64,000 nt of DNA from DASUPK01 sp963821705. GTDB lineage: Bacteria > Actinomycetota > Thermoleophilia > Solirubrobacterales > 70-9. The DNA is taken from the NCBI GenBank assembly GCA_963821705.1, contig CAWGEV010000003.1:1-64000 (forward strand), in the 5' to 3' direction. Below, one piece after another: positions 7,842 through 15,824 of the stretch; the first letter of the stretch is position 1, and each line of letters starts with the position of its first letter. A model generated the notes under the pieces. The model was not told the DNA's origin. It saw only the letters and a program-made list of their open reading frames with translations, and did not search any database. The position numbers and the translations under genes were made by a program.

Positions 7842-9281
7842 GTGAACCTGATGCTCGCCGAGAGGGAGGCGCCGGAGCGCCGCCGCCTCCAGCCCCGCGA
7901 GCGGCTCGAGGCTCTCTGCGATCCCGGCTCGTTGGAACTGGTGCGGACACGCGTGGCGTCACGGTCCGCCCGCTCTGCGCCGGGCGACGGCGTCGTCGCG
8001 GGGGCCGGGAAGGTGAGCGGGCGCCCGGTCTACTGCTACGCACAGGACCAGGGCTTCGCCGGCGGGTCGCTTGGGACCGCGCAGGCCGAGACCATCGTCA
8101 GGGTTCTCGACCTGGCGGGCCGGGCCGAGGCGCCGGTGGTCGGCTTCGTCGCCTCGGGCGGGGCCCGCATCGACGAGGGTGCCGGCGCCCTGGGCGGCTA
8201 CGGCGCGATCTTCCGCCACCACGTGGCGCTCTCCGGGCGCGTCCCGCAGATCAGCGTGATCACCGGGACCTCGGCCGGCGGCGGCGCCTATTCGCCGGCG
8301 CTCACCGACTTCGTGGTGATGACGGAGGAGGCGCGCCTCTTCCTGACGGGGCCGGGTGTGGTCGAGGAGGTGATGGGCGAGAGCGTGACGATGGACGAGC
8401 TGGGCGGCGCGCGCGTTCACTCCCGCAACGGTGTCTGCGACCTGGTCGCCGTTGACGATCGTGCCGCCGCCGAGCTGGTCCGGGATCTGCTCAGCCACCT
8501 GCCACAGAGCTCCGCGACCCGGCCCGATCCGGCCCTGCCCCAGGATCCGCTCGGACGGGACCCCGGCACCGCCGTCCCGGCGAACCCACGCAAGGTCTAC
8601 GACGTCCGCTCGGTGATCCGCTGTGTCGGCGACGCCAGCTCGATGCTCGAGCTCTCGCCGCGCTGGGCCCGGAACATGGTCACCGCCTTCATCCGCCTGA
8701 ACGGGCATCCAGTCGGGGTCGTGGCGAACCAGCCTCACCACCTCGGCGGTGTGATCGATTCGGCGGCCTCCGAGAAGGCCGCCGGGTTCATCCGCCGCTG
8801 CGACGCGTTCGGGGTGCCCCTGGCGGTCCTGGTCGACACCCCGGGCTTCCTCCCGGGGACGAAGCAGGAATCGATGGGCGTCATCCGCCATGGCGCCGGT
8901 CTCCTGCATGCCTTCTCGGCCGCCCGGGTGCCGAAGGTGACGGTGGTGTTGCGCAAGGCGTACGGCGGCGGGTTCATCACGATGAACTCGCGGCGGCTGG
9001 GCGCCGACGTCGTCCTGGCCTGGCCGGGGGCGGAGATCGGCGTGCTGGGAGCTCGCCAGGCCGTCGGGATCATCCACCGGCGCGCGATCGAGTCCTCGGC
9101 GGACCCGATGCGGGAGCGGGAGCGGCTCGCCGCGGACTACGCGGACGAACATCTGAGCGCCGAGGTCGCCGCGCGGGCTGGAGACGTGGACGAGGTGATC
9201 GAGCCGGGCGAGACGAGGGAGCGCCTGATCTGGGCGTTCTCCGCGCTCGGCGGAGCCAATGGACGAAGGAGGATCGCATGA
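7842..9281 (+). CDS. Acyl-CoA/acetyl-CoA carboxylase carboxyltransferase (PccB/AccD-like)
   Basis: 479 residues, covering both N- and C-lobes of a biotin-dependent carboxyltransferase. The N-lobe has QDQGFAGGSLG, ASGGARIDEG and GTSAGGGAYSPA (oxyanion loop). The C-lobe has VVANQPHHLGG, DTPGFLPGTKQE and RKAYGGGFITMNS. It would transfer CO2 from carboxybiotin to acetyl- or another acyl-CoA and supply malonyl-CoA for the enzymes encoded around it. No biotin carboxylase or biotin carrier gene is in the window. GTG start with AGAGAGGGG upstream. Its last bases overlap the MaoC gene (ATGA). Confidence 0.9.
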   Translation: MNLMLAEREAPERRRLQPRERLEALCDPGSLELVRTRVASRSARSAPGDGVVAGAGKVSGRPVYCYAQDQGFAGGSLGTAQAETIVRVLDLAGRAEAPVVGFVASGGARIDEGAGALGGYGAIFRHHVALSGRVPQISVITGTSAGGGAYSPALTDFVVMTEEARLFLTGPGVVEEVMGESVTMDELGGARVHSRNGVCDLVAVDDRAAAELVRDLLSHLPQSSATRPDPALPQDPLGRDPGTAVPANPRKVYDVRSVIRCVGDASSMLELSPRWARNMVTAFIRLNGHPVGVVANQPHHLGGVIDSAASEKAAGFIRRCDAFGVPLAVLVDTPGFLPGTKQESMGVIRHGAGLLHAFSAARVPKVTVVLRKAYGGGFITMNSRRLGADVVLAWPGAEIGVLGARQAVGIIHRRAIESSADPMRERERLAADYADEHLSAEVAARAGDVDEVIEPGETRERLIWAFSALGGANGRRRIA

Positions 9282-9844
9282 CGACCGAGACGATCGAGGC
9301 GGCCCGCGAGGGCGTCCTCTGGCGGGAGGCCCCGCCCTACTTCGACGATCTCGAGGTGGGCGACTCGATGGAGTCCTCGGGCCGCACGGTGACCGAGTAC
9401 GACGTCGTCTCGTTCGCGGCCCTGACCGGCGACTGGCACCCGCAGCACGCCGACGCGGCTTGGGCCGAGCAGAGCGCGTTCGGGCGCCGGATCGCTCATG
9501 GGATGCTCGTCCTCTCCTACGCCCTCGGGCTGCTTCCGATCGACCCGCGGGTGGTCCTCGCGCTGCGCTCGATCGACGGCGCCGTGCTCAAGCGGCCGGT
9601 CGGGCTCGGAGACACGATCCGGGTGCGCGCCCGGCTCGCGGACAAGCGGGAGCTGGGTGCGGAGACCGGGCTGGTCACCCTCGCGGTCCGGATCGTCAAC
9701 CAGGCCGACGAGCTGGTGGCGCGGATGGAGATCGTCGTCATCTGGCGCCGCGAGCCGGAGCCGCGCGGCGGAGCCGCGGCCGGAGCCGTGGGGTCGAGCG
9801 ACGACGAGCTCTCGCCGCTCCAGGACGGCAGGCTGCTCGCCTGA
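9278..9844 (+). CDS. MaoC-family (R)-3-hydroxyacyl dehydratase
   Basis: 188 residues with the hotdog fold of MaoC/R-hydratases. The hydratase motif spans SFAALTGDWHPQHAD, with catalytic Asp and His, followed by the GRRIAHGML segment. In this operon it is in the position where other bacteria have FabZ, so it probably dehydrates 3-hydroxyacyl-ACP, as the Had enzymes do in mycobacteria; that role is inferred from context. A polar 30-residue tail follows the fold. It overlaps both neighbours (ATGA and TGATG). Confidence 0.87.
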   Translation: MTTETIEAAREGVLWREAPPYFDDLEVGDSMESSGRTVTEYDVVSFAALTGDWHPQHADAAWAEQSAFGRRIAHGMLVLSYALGLLPIDPRVVLALRSIDGAVLKRPVGLGDTIRVRARLADKRELGAETGLVTLAVRIVNQADELVARMEIVVIWRREPEPRGGAAAGAVGSSDDELSPLQDGRLLA

Positions 9845-10650
9845 TGCTGGCCGGCAAGAGATTCCTGATCACCGGGGTCCTGACCCGGAAGAGCATCGCC
9901 TTCGCGGTCGCCCGCGAGGCGCAGCTCGCCGGCGCCGAGGTCGTGCTCACCGGCTTCGGCCGGACGAGGCGGATGACCGAGCGCGCAGCGGCGCGGCTGC
10001 CCGAGCCGCCCGATGTGCTCGAGCTCGACGTGAACTCGGACGACGACCTGGCGGCGGTGGCGCGGGACCTCGACGGCCGCTGGGGCGGCCTGGACGGGGC
10101 GCTCCACGCGATCGCCTTCGCCCCGGCCGAGGCGATCGGCGGCAGATTCATGGAGACCCCTCCGGAGAGCGCGATCGAGGCGTTCCGGACGAGCGCCTAC
10201 TCCTACCAGGGGCTTGCCCGGCACCTGGCTCCGCTGATGGACCGCGGCGGCAGCCTGGTCGGCCTCGACTTCGACGCGTCGGTCGCCTGGCCGTCCTATG
10301 ACTGGATGGGGGTCTCGAAGGCCGCGCTGGAGGCGGTCAATCGCTACCTGGCGCGGGAGCTGGGGCCGAAGGGGATCCGCACGAACCTGATCTCGGCGGG
10401 GCCGATCTCCTCACCAGCGGCGGGCGGCATCGACGGCTTCGAGCGGCTGGCCTCCGGCTGGCCGGAGGCGGCACCGCTCGGCTGGGAGGTCGACGACCCG
10501 ACTCCGGTGGCGCGCGCCGTCTGCTTCCTGCTCTCGGACTGGTCGGAGGCGATCACCGGCGAGGTGATTCACGTGGACGGCGGGGCGCACGCCGTCGCTG
10601 GGACGAACGGGGTCAGCGCCCCTTCCAGTCCGGAGCTCGTTTCTCGCTGA
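9844..10650 (+). CDS. fabI: Enoyl-ACP reductase, InhA/FabI type
   Basis: 268 residues, nearly the length of mycobacterial InhA. It reduces trans-2-enoyl-ACP with NADH as the last step of elongation. It shows GVLTRKSIAFAVA (cofactor loop), LTGFGRTRRM, AYSYQGLARHL, the Tyr-x6-Lys pair in YDWMGVSK, LISAGPI and DGGAHAV. The residue at the InhA Ser94 position (HSIGF) is alanine here (HAIAF). The ATG overlaps the MaoC stop. The last 38 bases overlap the convergent echA-type gene on the other strand. Confidence 0.93.
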   Translation: MLAGKRFLITGVLTRKSIAFAVAREAQLAGAEVVLTGFGRTRRMTERAAARLPEPPDVLELDVNSDDDLAAVARDLDGRWGGLDGALHAIAFAPAEAIGGRFMETPPESAIEAFRTSAYSYQGLARHLAPLMDRGGSLVGLDFDASVAWPSYDWMGVSKAALEAVNRYLARELGPKGIRTNLISAGPISSPAAGGIDGFERLASGWPEAAPLGWEVDDPTPVARAVCFLLSDWSEAITGEVIHVDGGAHAVAGTNGVSAPSSPELVSR

Positions 10651-11380
10651 AGGCCGTGGCGCCCTCGATTGCGTCCTCGGAGGTGAAGACGGGGGCGACG
10701 ATCTCGCCCTGCTGATTCCAGAAGGTCTCGTCGTCCCAGGATCCCTGCCGGTTGAGGATCGACTTCGAGGCGGCGGTGGCGAGCGGCGCGTTCGCCGCGA
10801 CCTCCTCCGCGAGCCCCAGGGCGACCTCGAGGGCCTGACCCGGCTCGGCGAGGCGGTTGACGAGGCCGAGCTCGGCGGCGCGCTCCGCCGTGATGGTCTC
10901 GCCGGTGAGGGCGAGCTCCATGGCGATCGCGGCCGGAAGGCGGCGAGGGAGCTGGCGGAGGGCGCCGCCCGCCGCGACCAGGCCGCGCTTCACCTCGGGG
11001 ATGCCGAGCTTTGCTCCCTTTGCGGCGACGATCAGGTCACAGGCCAGGGCGATCTCGAGTCCGCCGGCGACGGCGAAGCCCTCGATCGCGGCGATCAGCG
11101 GCTTCTCGGCGGGCTTCTGGACGATGCCCGCGAAGCCGCGGCCGCCGGCCCAGGGGCGCTCGCCGGTGGCGAAGGCCTTGAGGTCCATGCCGGAGCTGAA
11201 GCCCTTGCCCTCGCCGGCGATCACGCCGACGCTGAGGCCGTCCTCGGAATCGAGCTCGTCGAGGGCGGCGGCCATGCCCTCCGCCATCGCCAGGTTGACC
11301 GCGTTGCGGGCGTCCGGGCGGTTCAGGGTGATCAGGAGGACGCGGCCGCGGCGCTCGGTGAGAAGCGGTTGGTCGTTCAT
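10613..11380 (-). CDS. Enoyl-CoA hydratase/isomerase (crotonase family)
   Basis: 255 residues with the crotonase fold. The CoA/oxyanion segments are GEGKGFSSGMDLKAF and EGFAVAGGLEIALACD. Both glutamates of true enoyl-CoA hydratases appear retained (GGLEIAL and IPEVKRGL), so hydration of 2-enoyl-CoA is plausible, but members of this family catalyse many reactions. Convergent to the fatty acid synthase operon, overlapping fabI by 38 bases. It starts with ATG 36 bases from the tRNA on the opposite strand. Confidence 0.88.
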   Translation of the reverse strand: MNDQPLLTERRGRVLLITLNRPDARNAVNLAMAEGMAAALDELDSEDGLSVGVIAGEGKGFSSGMDLKAFATGERPWAGGRGFAGIVQKPAEKPLIAAIEGFAVAGGLEIALACDLIVAAKGAKLGIPEVKRGLVAAGGALRQLPRRLPAAIAMELALTGETITAERAAELGLVNRLAEPGQALEVALGLAEEVAANAPLATAASKSILNRQGSWDDETFWNQQGEIVAPVFTSEDAIEGATAFSEKRAPDWKGR

Positions 11381-11415
11381 GGACCGGGACCCTACAATCG
11401 CCGCTCAGTAGGAGC

Positions 11416-11488
11416 GCCCAGGTAGCTCAGTTGGTAGAGCACATCTCTCGTAAAGCTGCGGTCGCCGGTTCGAGTCCGGCCCTGGGCT
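11416..11488 (+). tRNA. tRNA-Thr (anticodon CGT)
   Basis: 73 bases form a full cloverleaf: acceptor GCCCAGG pairs perfectly with CCTGGGC, D-stem GCTC/GAGC, anticodon loop CTCGTAA with CGT at 11449-11451, and T-arm GCCGG-TTCGAGT-CCGGC. The anticodon stem CATCT/AGCTG has one T-C mismatch in the middle. The discriminator base is T; CCA is not encoded. It would read ACG codons. Confidence 0.93.
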
Positions 11489-11543
11489 TCTAAGCGACGG
11501 GGCGCTGCGGGGATGGGGTGTAGGGTCCGCTCTCAGGAGAGGG

Positions 11544-14000
11544 ATGTTCGTGAGAGGGATCTCGAAGCCGGCATCGATCATCGCCACGCTCGTCGCGGCC
11601 CTGGCCCTGCTTGCCCTGCCGGGGGCGGCCGGCGCGGGGAAGCATCGCGGCGGGAAGGGCGTCACGGTGCTCGGGGCGACCCAGAACCGGATCCTGAAGA
11701 AGGGCCTCCGGGTGCGCCTGCCCGCCAAGCATCACCGCGGCATGAAGGTGCGCGCGACCTCGACCACCTTCGACGACCCGGCCCCGGCCCCTCTGGCGAA
11801 GGTCGGCCGCGCCCGCAAGGGCAAGCGGATCGTCGAGCTGAAGCTCACCGCGGCGGGCAAGGCCGAGATCGCCAGCTGCACGGCCCGCACGATCCGGGTC
11901 AGGGCCGGCAAGCGGACCGGGAGCGCGCCGCTGACCCGGGACAGCGCAGCGTGCAGCCCGAAGCCGATCGACCTGAGCCGGGCGTCGGACTGCGACTTCA
12001 TCGGCCAGCAGCAGGGCTCGCTCTGCCTGCTGCCGTTCCCGGACGAGTACCACACGACGGCGGACGCCTCGACCGCCACCGGCAGGCGAATCGACTTCCA
12101 CACCGCCGCGATGCCGAAGAACGGCGGCGGCACGCCGATCGATCCGGCCCCGTACGCTCGCAACGACGGCTTCAGCCCCGGATCCGGGATCGTGCTCAGG
12201 GTCCCCGGCCTGGACACCGCGCAGGCGCTCCAGCGGACGGGCGCCTCCCCGATCAACCACATCGGGCAGTACGCGGATCCAAACGCTCCGGTGGTGGTCA
12301 TCGACGCGACCACCGGGCAGCGCCAGCCGATCTGGGTCGAGATCGACTCGAACGCTTCCAGCCCCGCCAAGACCGCCCTGGAGATCCACCCCGCGGTCAA
12401 CTTCGCCTCCGGCCACCGCTACATCGTGGCCCTGCGCAACCTGAAGGACGCCAACGGCCAGACGATTCCGGCCCCCGAGGGCTTCCGCTACTACCGCGAC
12501 GCCCTGCCCTCGGACCAGGGCCCGATCAACGCCCAGCGGGCCCGCTTCGACTCGATCTTCAACACCCTGCGCTCTGCGGGGATCCGGCGCTCCAACCTCT
12601 ACCTCGCCTGGGACTTCACGGTTGCCACGGACGAGAACATCGCCGCCCCCGAGCTCCACATCCGCGACGACGCCCTCGCGAGCCTCGGCGACACGACTCC
12701 CGGCGACGGCGTCATCGACGGGAACGCCCCGAACTTCAGCGTGAGCACCGTCGACCCGAACCCCTCGACCGACATCGCCCGCCGCGTCCGCGGCACCTAC
12801 ACAGTCCCCTGCTACCTGTTCCCGACCTGCGGCCCGGGCGGCACGTTCCACCTCGACTCGAACGGCCTGCCCATGCGCAACACGGGCAACGACTGGACGG
12901 CGAACTTCGACTGCACCATTCCCCACAGCGCCGTCGACGTGAGCCCCGCGCCGGGTCGTCCCGCCATCTACGGCCACGGGCTGTTCGGCAGCGCATCCGA
13001 GGTCTTCAACGCGGGGATCCAGCAGCAGCTCGCCAACGACCACGACTTCGTGCTCTGCGCCACGGACGAGATCGGCATGTCCGGCGGCGACGTGACCAAC
13101 ACCGCCACGAACATCCTGCCCAACCTCTCGAACTTCCCTCAGCTCGCCGACCGTCTCCAGCAGGGCCTGCTCGACGAGATCTTCCTCGGCCGCCTGATGG
13201 CCAATCCGAACGGATTCCTGAGCAACGTCGCCTTCCACCAGGACGGCAGCACCCTCGGCAGCCCGCCGGTGATCGACGACTCGGAGCTCTACTACGAGGG
13301 CTCGAGCCAGGGCGGGATCATGGGCGGCGCGCTCACCGCGGTCGACGCCGACTTCACCCGGTCCGTGCTCAACGTGCCGGCGATGAACTACTCGGTGCTG
13401 CTGCCACGCTCCGTCGACTACGACTCCTTCGCCCTGATCCTGAACGCCAACTACACCGACGAGCTCGAGCACCCGCTGCTCCTCTCGCTGATCCAGATGC
13501 TCTGGGACCGGGGGGAGCCCGACGGCTACGCCCACCGGATGACCTCGAGCCCGCTGGCCGGCAACCCGGCCCACAAGGTCCTGATGAATGTCGCGCTCGG
13601 CGACCACCAGGTGACCAACTTCCAGTCGGACGTCGAGGCCAGGACGATCGGCGCCTCGACCCACACGCCGATCCTCGACCCGGGGCGCTGGCCCGACTAC
13701 GACATCCTCTGGAACGTCCCGGCGATCACGAGCTACCCGTTCGACGGCTCGGCGGTGGTCTACGGCGACATCGGGCCAGTGCGGCCCGACGCGATTGACC
13801 CGAGCGGGTTCTTCGGCGTTCCGACGCCGCCGCTGACCAACACGCCCAATCGCGTGGGAACCGATCCACACGGCGCTCCACGGGGGGCACCGAATGCGCT
13901 CCAGCTGATCTCCGACTTCCTACAGCCGGCGGGGGCGGTAACCAACGTCTGCGGCGCGAGCCCCTGCTACGCGGGCGGCTACACCGGGCCCGGTCCGTAG
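11544..14000 (+). CDS. Large secreted alpha/beta-hydrolase-like protein
   Basis: 818 residues with a signal peptide (IIATLVAALALLALPGAAGAG). The first 130 mature residues are Lys/Arg-rich. The rest resembles large bacterial extracellular lipase-like proteins (VirLip-type): an oxyanion-like YGHGLFGS, a nucleophile elbow YEGSSQGGIMGG (G-x-S-x-G), and a late ALGDHQVTNFQSD segment that could hold the acid and histidine. Several cysteine pairs suggest disulfides. The substrate is unknown; lipase or esterase activity is inferred from the motifs only. It lies alone between the tRNA and a convergent protease gene. Confidence 0.75.
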   Translation: MFVRGISKPASIIATLVAALALLALPGAAGAGKHRGGKGVTVLGATQNRILKKGLRVRLPAKHHRGMKVRATSTTFDDPAPAPLAKVGRARKGKRIVELKLTAAGKAEIASCTARTIRVRAGKRTGSAPLTRDSAACSPKPIDLSRASDCDFIGQQQGSLCLLPFPDEYHTTADASTATGRRIDFHTAAMPKNGGGTPIDPAPYARNDGFSPGSGIVLRVPGLDTAQALQRTGASPINHIGQYADPNAPVVVIDATTGQRQPIWVEIDSNASSPAKTALEIHPAVNFASGHRYIVALRNLKDANGQTIPAPEGFRYYRDALPSDQGPINAQRARFDSIFNTLRSAGIRRSNLYLAWDFTVATDENIAAPELHIRDDALASLGDTTPGDGVIDGNAPNFSVSTVDPNPSTDIARRVRGTYTVPCYLFPTCGPGGTFHLDSNGLPMRNTGNDWTANFDCTIPHSAVDVSPAPGRPAIYGHGLFGSASEVFNAGIQQQLANDHDFVLCATDEIGMSGGDVTNTATNILPNLSNFPQLADRLQQGLLDEIFLGRLMANPNGFLSNVAFHQDGSTLGSPPVIDDSELYYEGSSQGGIMGGALTAVDADFTRSVLNVPAMNYSVLLPRSVDYDSFALILNANYTDELEHPLLLSLIQMLWDRGEPDGYAHRMTSSPLAGNPAHKVLMNVALGDHQVTNFQSDVEARTIGASTHTPILDPGRWPDYDILWNVPAITSYPFDGSAVVYGDIGPVRPDAIDPSGFFGVPTPPLTNTPNRVGTDPHGAPRGAPNALQLISDFLQPAGAVTNVCGASPCYAGGYTGPGP

Positions 14001-14009
14001 CCCGGCCGG

Positions 14010-14837
14010 TCAGGGCGAGGCCAGCGCCCAGCCGATGAAGCCGAGCCGGTCCGCCACCCTCGCGTAGATGCTGGGGCCGCCGAGACCGCAGGGGAAGACC
14101 CCGGCGCTCACCGCACCGATCAGCCGCGGGCCGGCCGGCGTGTCGGCGACCAGCGGCCCGCCGCTGTCGCCCTCGCACGAGGTGGTGTGGAACGGGAGGC
14201 GGCTGCGGATGCGACCGATCCGCTTGCCGAGGGCGCAGATCATCGATGCCTGCTGGAAGCCCCGCGTCTTTCCGTAGGCCCGGTCGCACTTGCGGGCGCG
14301 GAGGATCCTCTCTTTCGTCGTCTTCAGGCGCCGGGCCACGTCGAACCCGTAGGCGCTGCGGGTTCCCCAGCCGCCCGAGCGGACCATCCGGCCCGGACGG
14401 GTGGCGGCCTTCGACTCCGCCCGGCTCGCGAGCGTGATCGGCTGCGCCGCGGGCGCTCGAGCCAGCGTCAGCACCGCGAAGTCGTGCGAATCCTTCCGGC
14501 CGTTGTAGGCCGGGTCGACGACCACCGCACTGACCTTGATCCGCGGCAGGCGCCGCTTCGGCGAGATCCACGGGCTCCCCGCGAAGACCGAGAGCTGCCG
14601 GCGCTTCCCGCTCTTCACGCAGTGGGCCGCCGTGAGGACCTTGGTCGGCGCGATCAGCGAGCCGCTGCAGATGAACCTGCGCTTCTGCTCGAGGGCGACC
14701 GCGAACTGCCACCCCACCGGGTTCGCCTTGCCTCCGCCCACGATCCGCGGGGACGGCTGCCCGGCCGCGGAGCCGGCGGCGAAAGCGACGACGGCGAGGG
14801 CGGCGCCGAGCAGGCACCGGACTATCCGCCGGCTCAC
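14010..14837 (-). CDS. Secreted trypsin-like serine protease
   Basis: 275 residues: a signal peptide (CLLGAALAVVAFAAGSAAG), then RIVGGGKA, the typical start of a chymotrypsin-family catalytic domain after zymogen cleavage. The triad is complete: His in LTAAHC, Asp in DSHDFAVLTLA, Ser in CEGDSGGPL. Cysteines flanking the His and Ser loops match the usual disulfides. Secretion and proteolysis are well supported; the substrate is unknown. The GTG start overlaps the stop of the upstream gene (GTGA), so the two are translationally coupled. Confidence 0.92.
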   Translation of the reverse strand: MSRRIVRCLLGAALAVVAFAAGSAAGQPSPRIVGGGKANPVGWQFAVALEQKRRFICSGSLIAPTKVLTAAHCVKSGKRRQLSVFAGSPWISPKRRLPRIKVSAVVVDPAYNGRKDSHDFAVLTLARAPAAQPITLASRAESKAATRPGRMVRSGGWGTRSAYGFDVARRLKTTKERILRARKCDRAYGKTRGFQQASMICALGKRIGRIRSRLPFHTTSCEGDSGGPLVADTPAGPRLIGAVSAGVFPCGLGGPSIYARVADRLGFIGWALASP

Positions 14838-15712
14838 CTACGGGTGGCCTCCTGCAGCGCGCTATAGCGCTCGGCCATGAACTCGAGGGCGGCTCGGCGC
14901 TGGTCGTCGGCCGCGATCAGCCCGGAGTAGGTCAGCTCCGCGCCCTTGAAGCCCGTTGCGTTCCAGAGCTCTCCGGATACCTCCGCCGACCCGGGACTGA
15001 CGTAGAAATAGGGCTCGGGGTGGTCGTCGTCCCCCGGCGAGGCCCCGAAGTGGGCCCGCTGCCCCTTCGCCTCGGATCCGAGCTCGAAGGCGATGTCGAA
15101 GTGCTCCGGCCACAGCCGGACGAGCGAGGGATCGCCGTCAGCCTCCACGGCACGAAGCTGCTCGAGCACCGCGCACGCCAGGCCGTAGAAGTCACCGAGC
15201 GCGGTGGCCGCCTCGACGTCGACATCCGGGAGCCCCTCCCGGCTCTCCTCCTTGCCGACCTGCCGCACGAGCTCCCCATGCTCGACCCGAACCTGGCAGT
15301 CCTTGCCCTCCCGCTCGAAGAACGGCGTCCCGAAGCCGCCCCTCGTCCAGCGCAGCGAGATCTCATCGGGCGGCAGCCGCGACGGGGCGATGATCTCCTC
15401 GGCGACCGTGTGCAAGGCGGCGCGCGTGTCGGCGAACGTCGCCGCAAGCGGCTCGAGCCTCTTCCAGGCCCCAAGCCAGCGCTCGGCGCACCAGGGGGCG
15501 AGGTCGGGCTCCTCGGCGACGATCTCATCCCAGGTGAGGTCGCCGCGATGGAGGACCGGTGAGACGAGCCGGCGTCCCTCCGGCACCTCGCCGGGGTGGA
15601 CCGGATCGTCGGTCCACGGCGGCTCGCTGATCGCGGGCGGGGACGGCTCCAGCACCCGTGCCTCGTAGTCGCCGCCCAGCATGTCCTCTGCCTCGGCCCG
15701 CGGGTTCGCCAT
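14834..15712 (-). CDS. Conserved protein of unknown function
   Basis: 292 residues, acidic, with no signal peptide or membrane segment. It has a Trp/Pro-rich first third (EPPWTDDPVHPGE, PWCAERWLG) and a C-terminal half with WPEHFDIAFELG, GASPGDDDHPEPYFYVSPG and WNATGFKGAELTYS. The last motifs recall a family of actinobacterial proteins found as single-copy hypotheticals. It shares a 4-base start/stop overlap with the secreted protease gene. Coupled expression suggests a linked role but gives no function. Confidence 0.7.
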   Translation of the reverse strand: MANPRAEAEDMLGGDYEARVLEPSPPAISEPPWTDDPVHPGEVPEGRRLVSPVLHRGDLTWDEIVAEEPDLAPWCAERWLGAWKRLEPLAATFADTRAALHTVAEEIIAPSRLPPDEISLRWTRGGFGTPFFEREGKDCQVRVEHGELVRQVGKEESREGLPDVDVEAATALGDFYGLACAVLEQLRAVEADGDPSLVRLWPEHFDIAFELGSEAKGQRAHFGASPGDDDHPEPYFYVSPGSAEVSGELWNATGFKGAELTYSGLIAADDQRRAALEFMAERYSALQEATRR

Positions 15713-15824
15713 CAGCTCTGAACCCTAAACCGCCCTGCGTCCTGCGCGGCAACGGCAAGGCCGTCCACTGGAGCGCGGCGCTCTAGGCTTGCCGCGGCGC
15801 GCCCGCGGGCGCCGGGACAGACAG

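Noticed and set aside
11490..13871. Open frame of almost 800 codons on the minus strand under the secreted hydrolase gene
   Set aside because: It is antisense to a gene with a signal peptide and conserved motifs; its text is low-complexity (Val/Gly/Arg/Asp) as expected from the mirror of GC-rich codons.
14834..15712. Calling the unknown gene a protease inhibitor because of its coupling to the protease
   Set aside because: No inhibitor motif, no export signal, and gene overlap is the rule in this genome.
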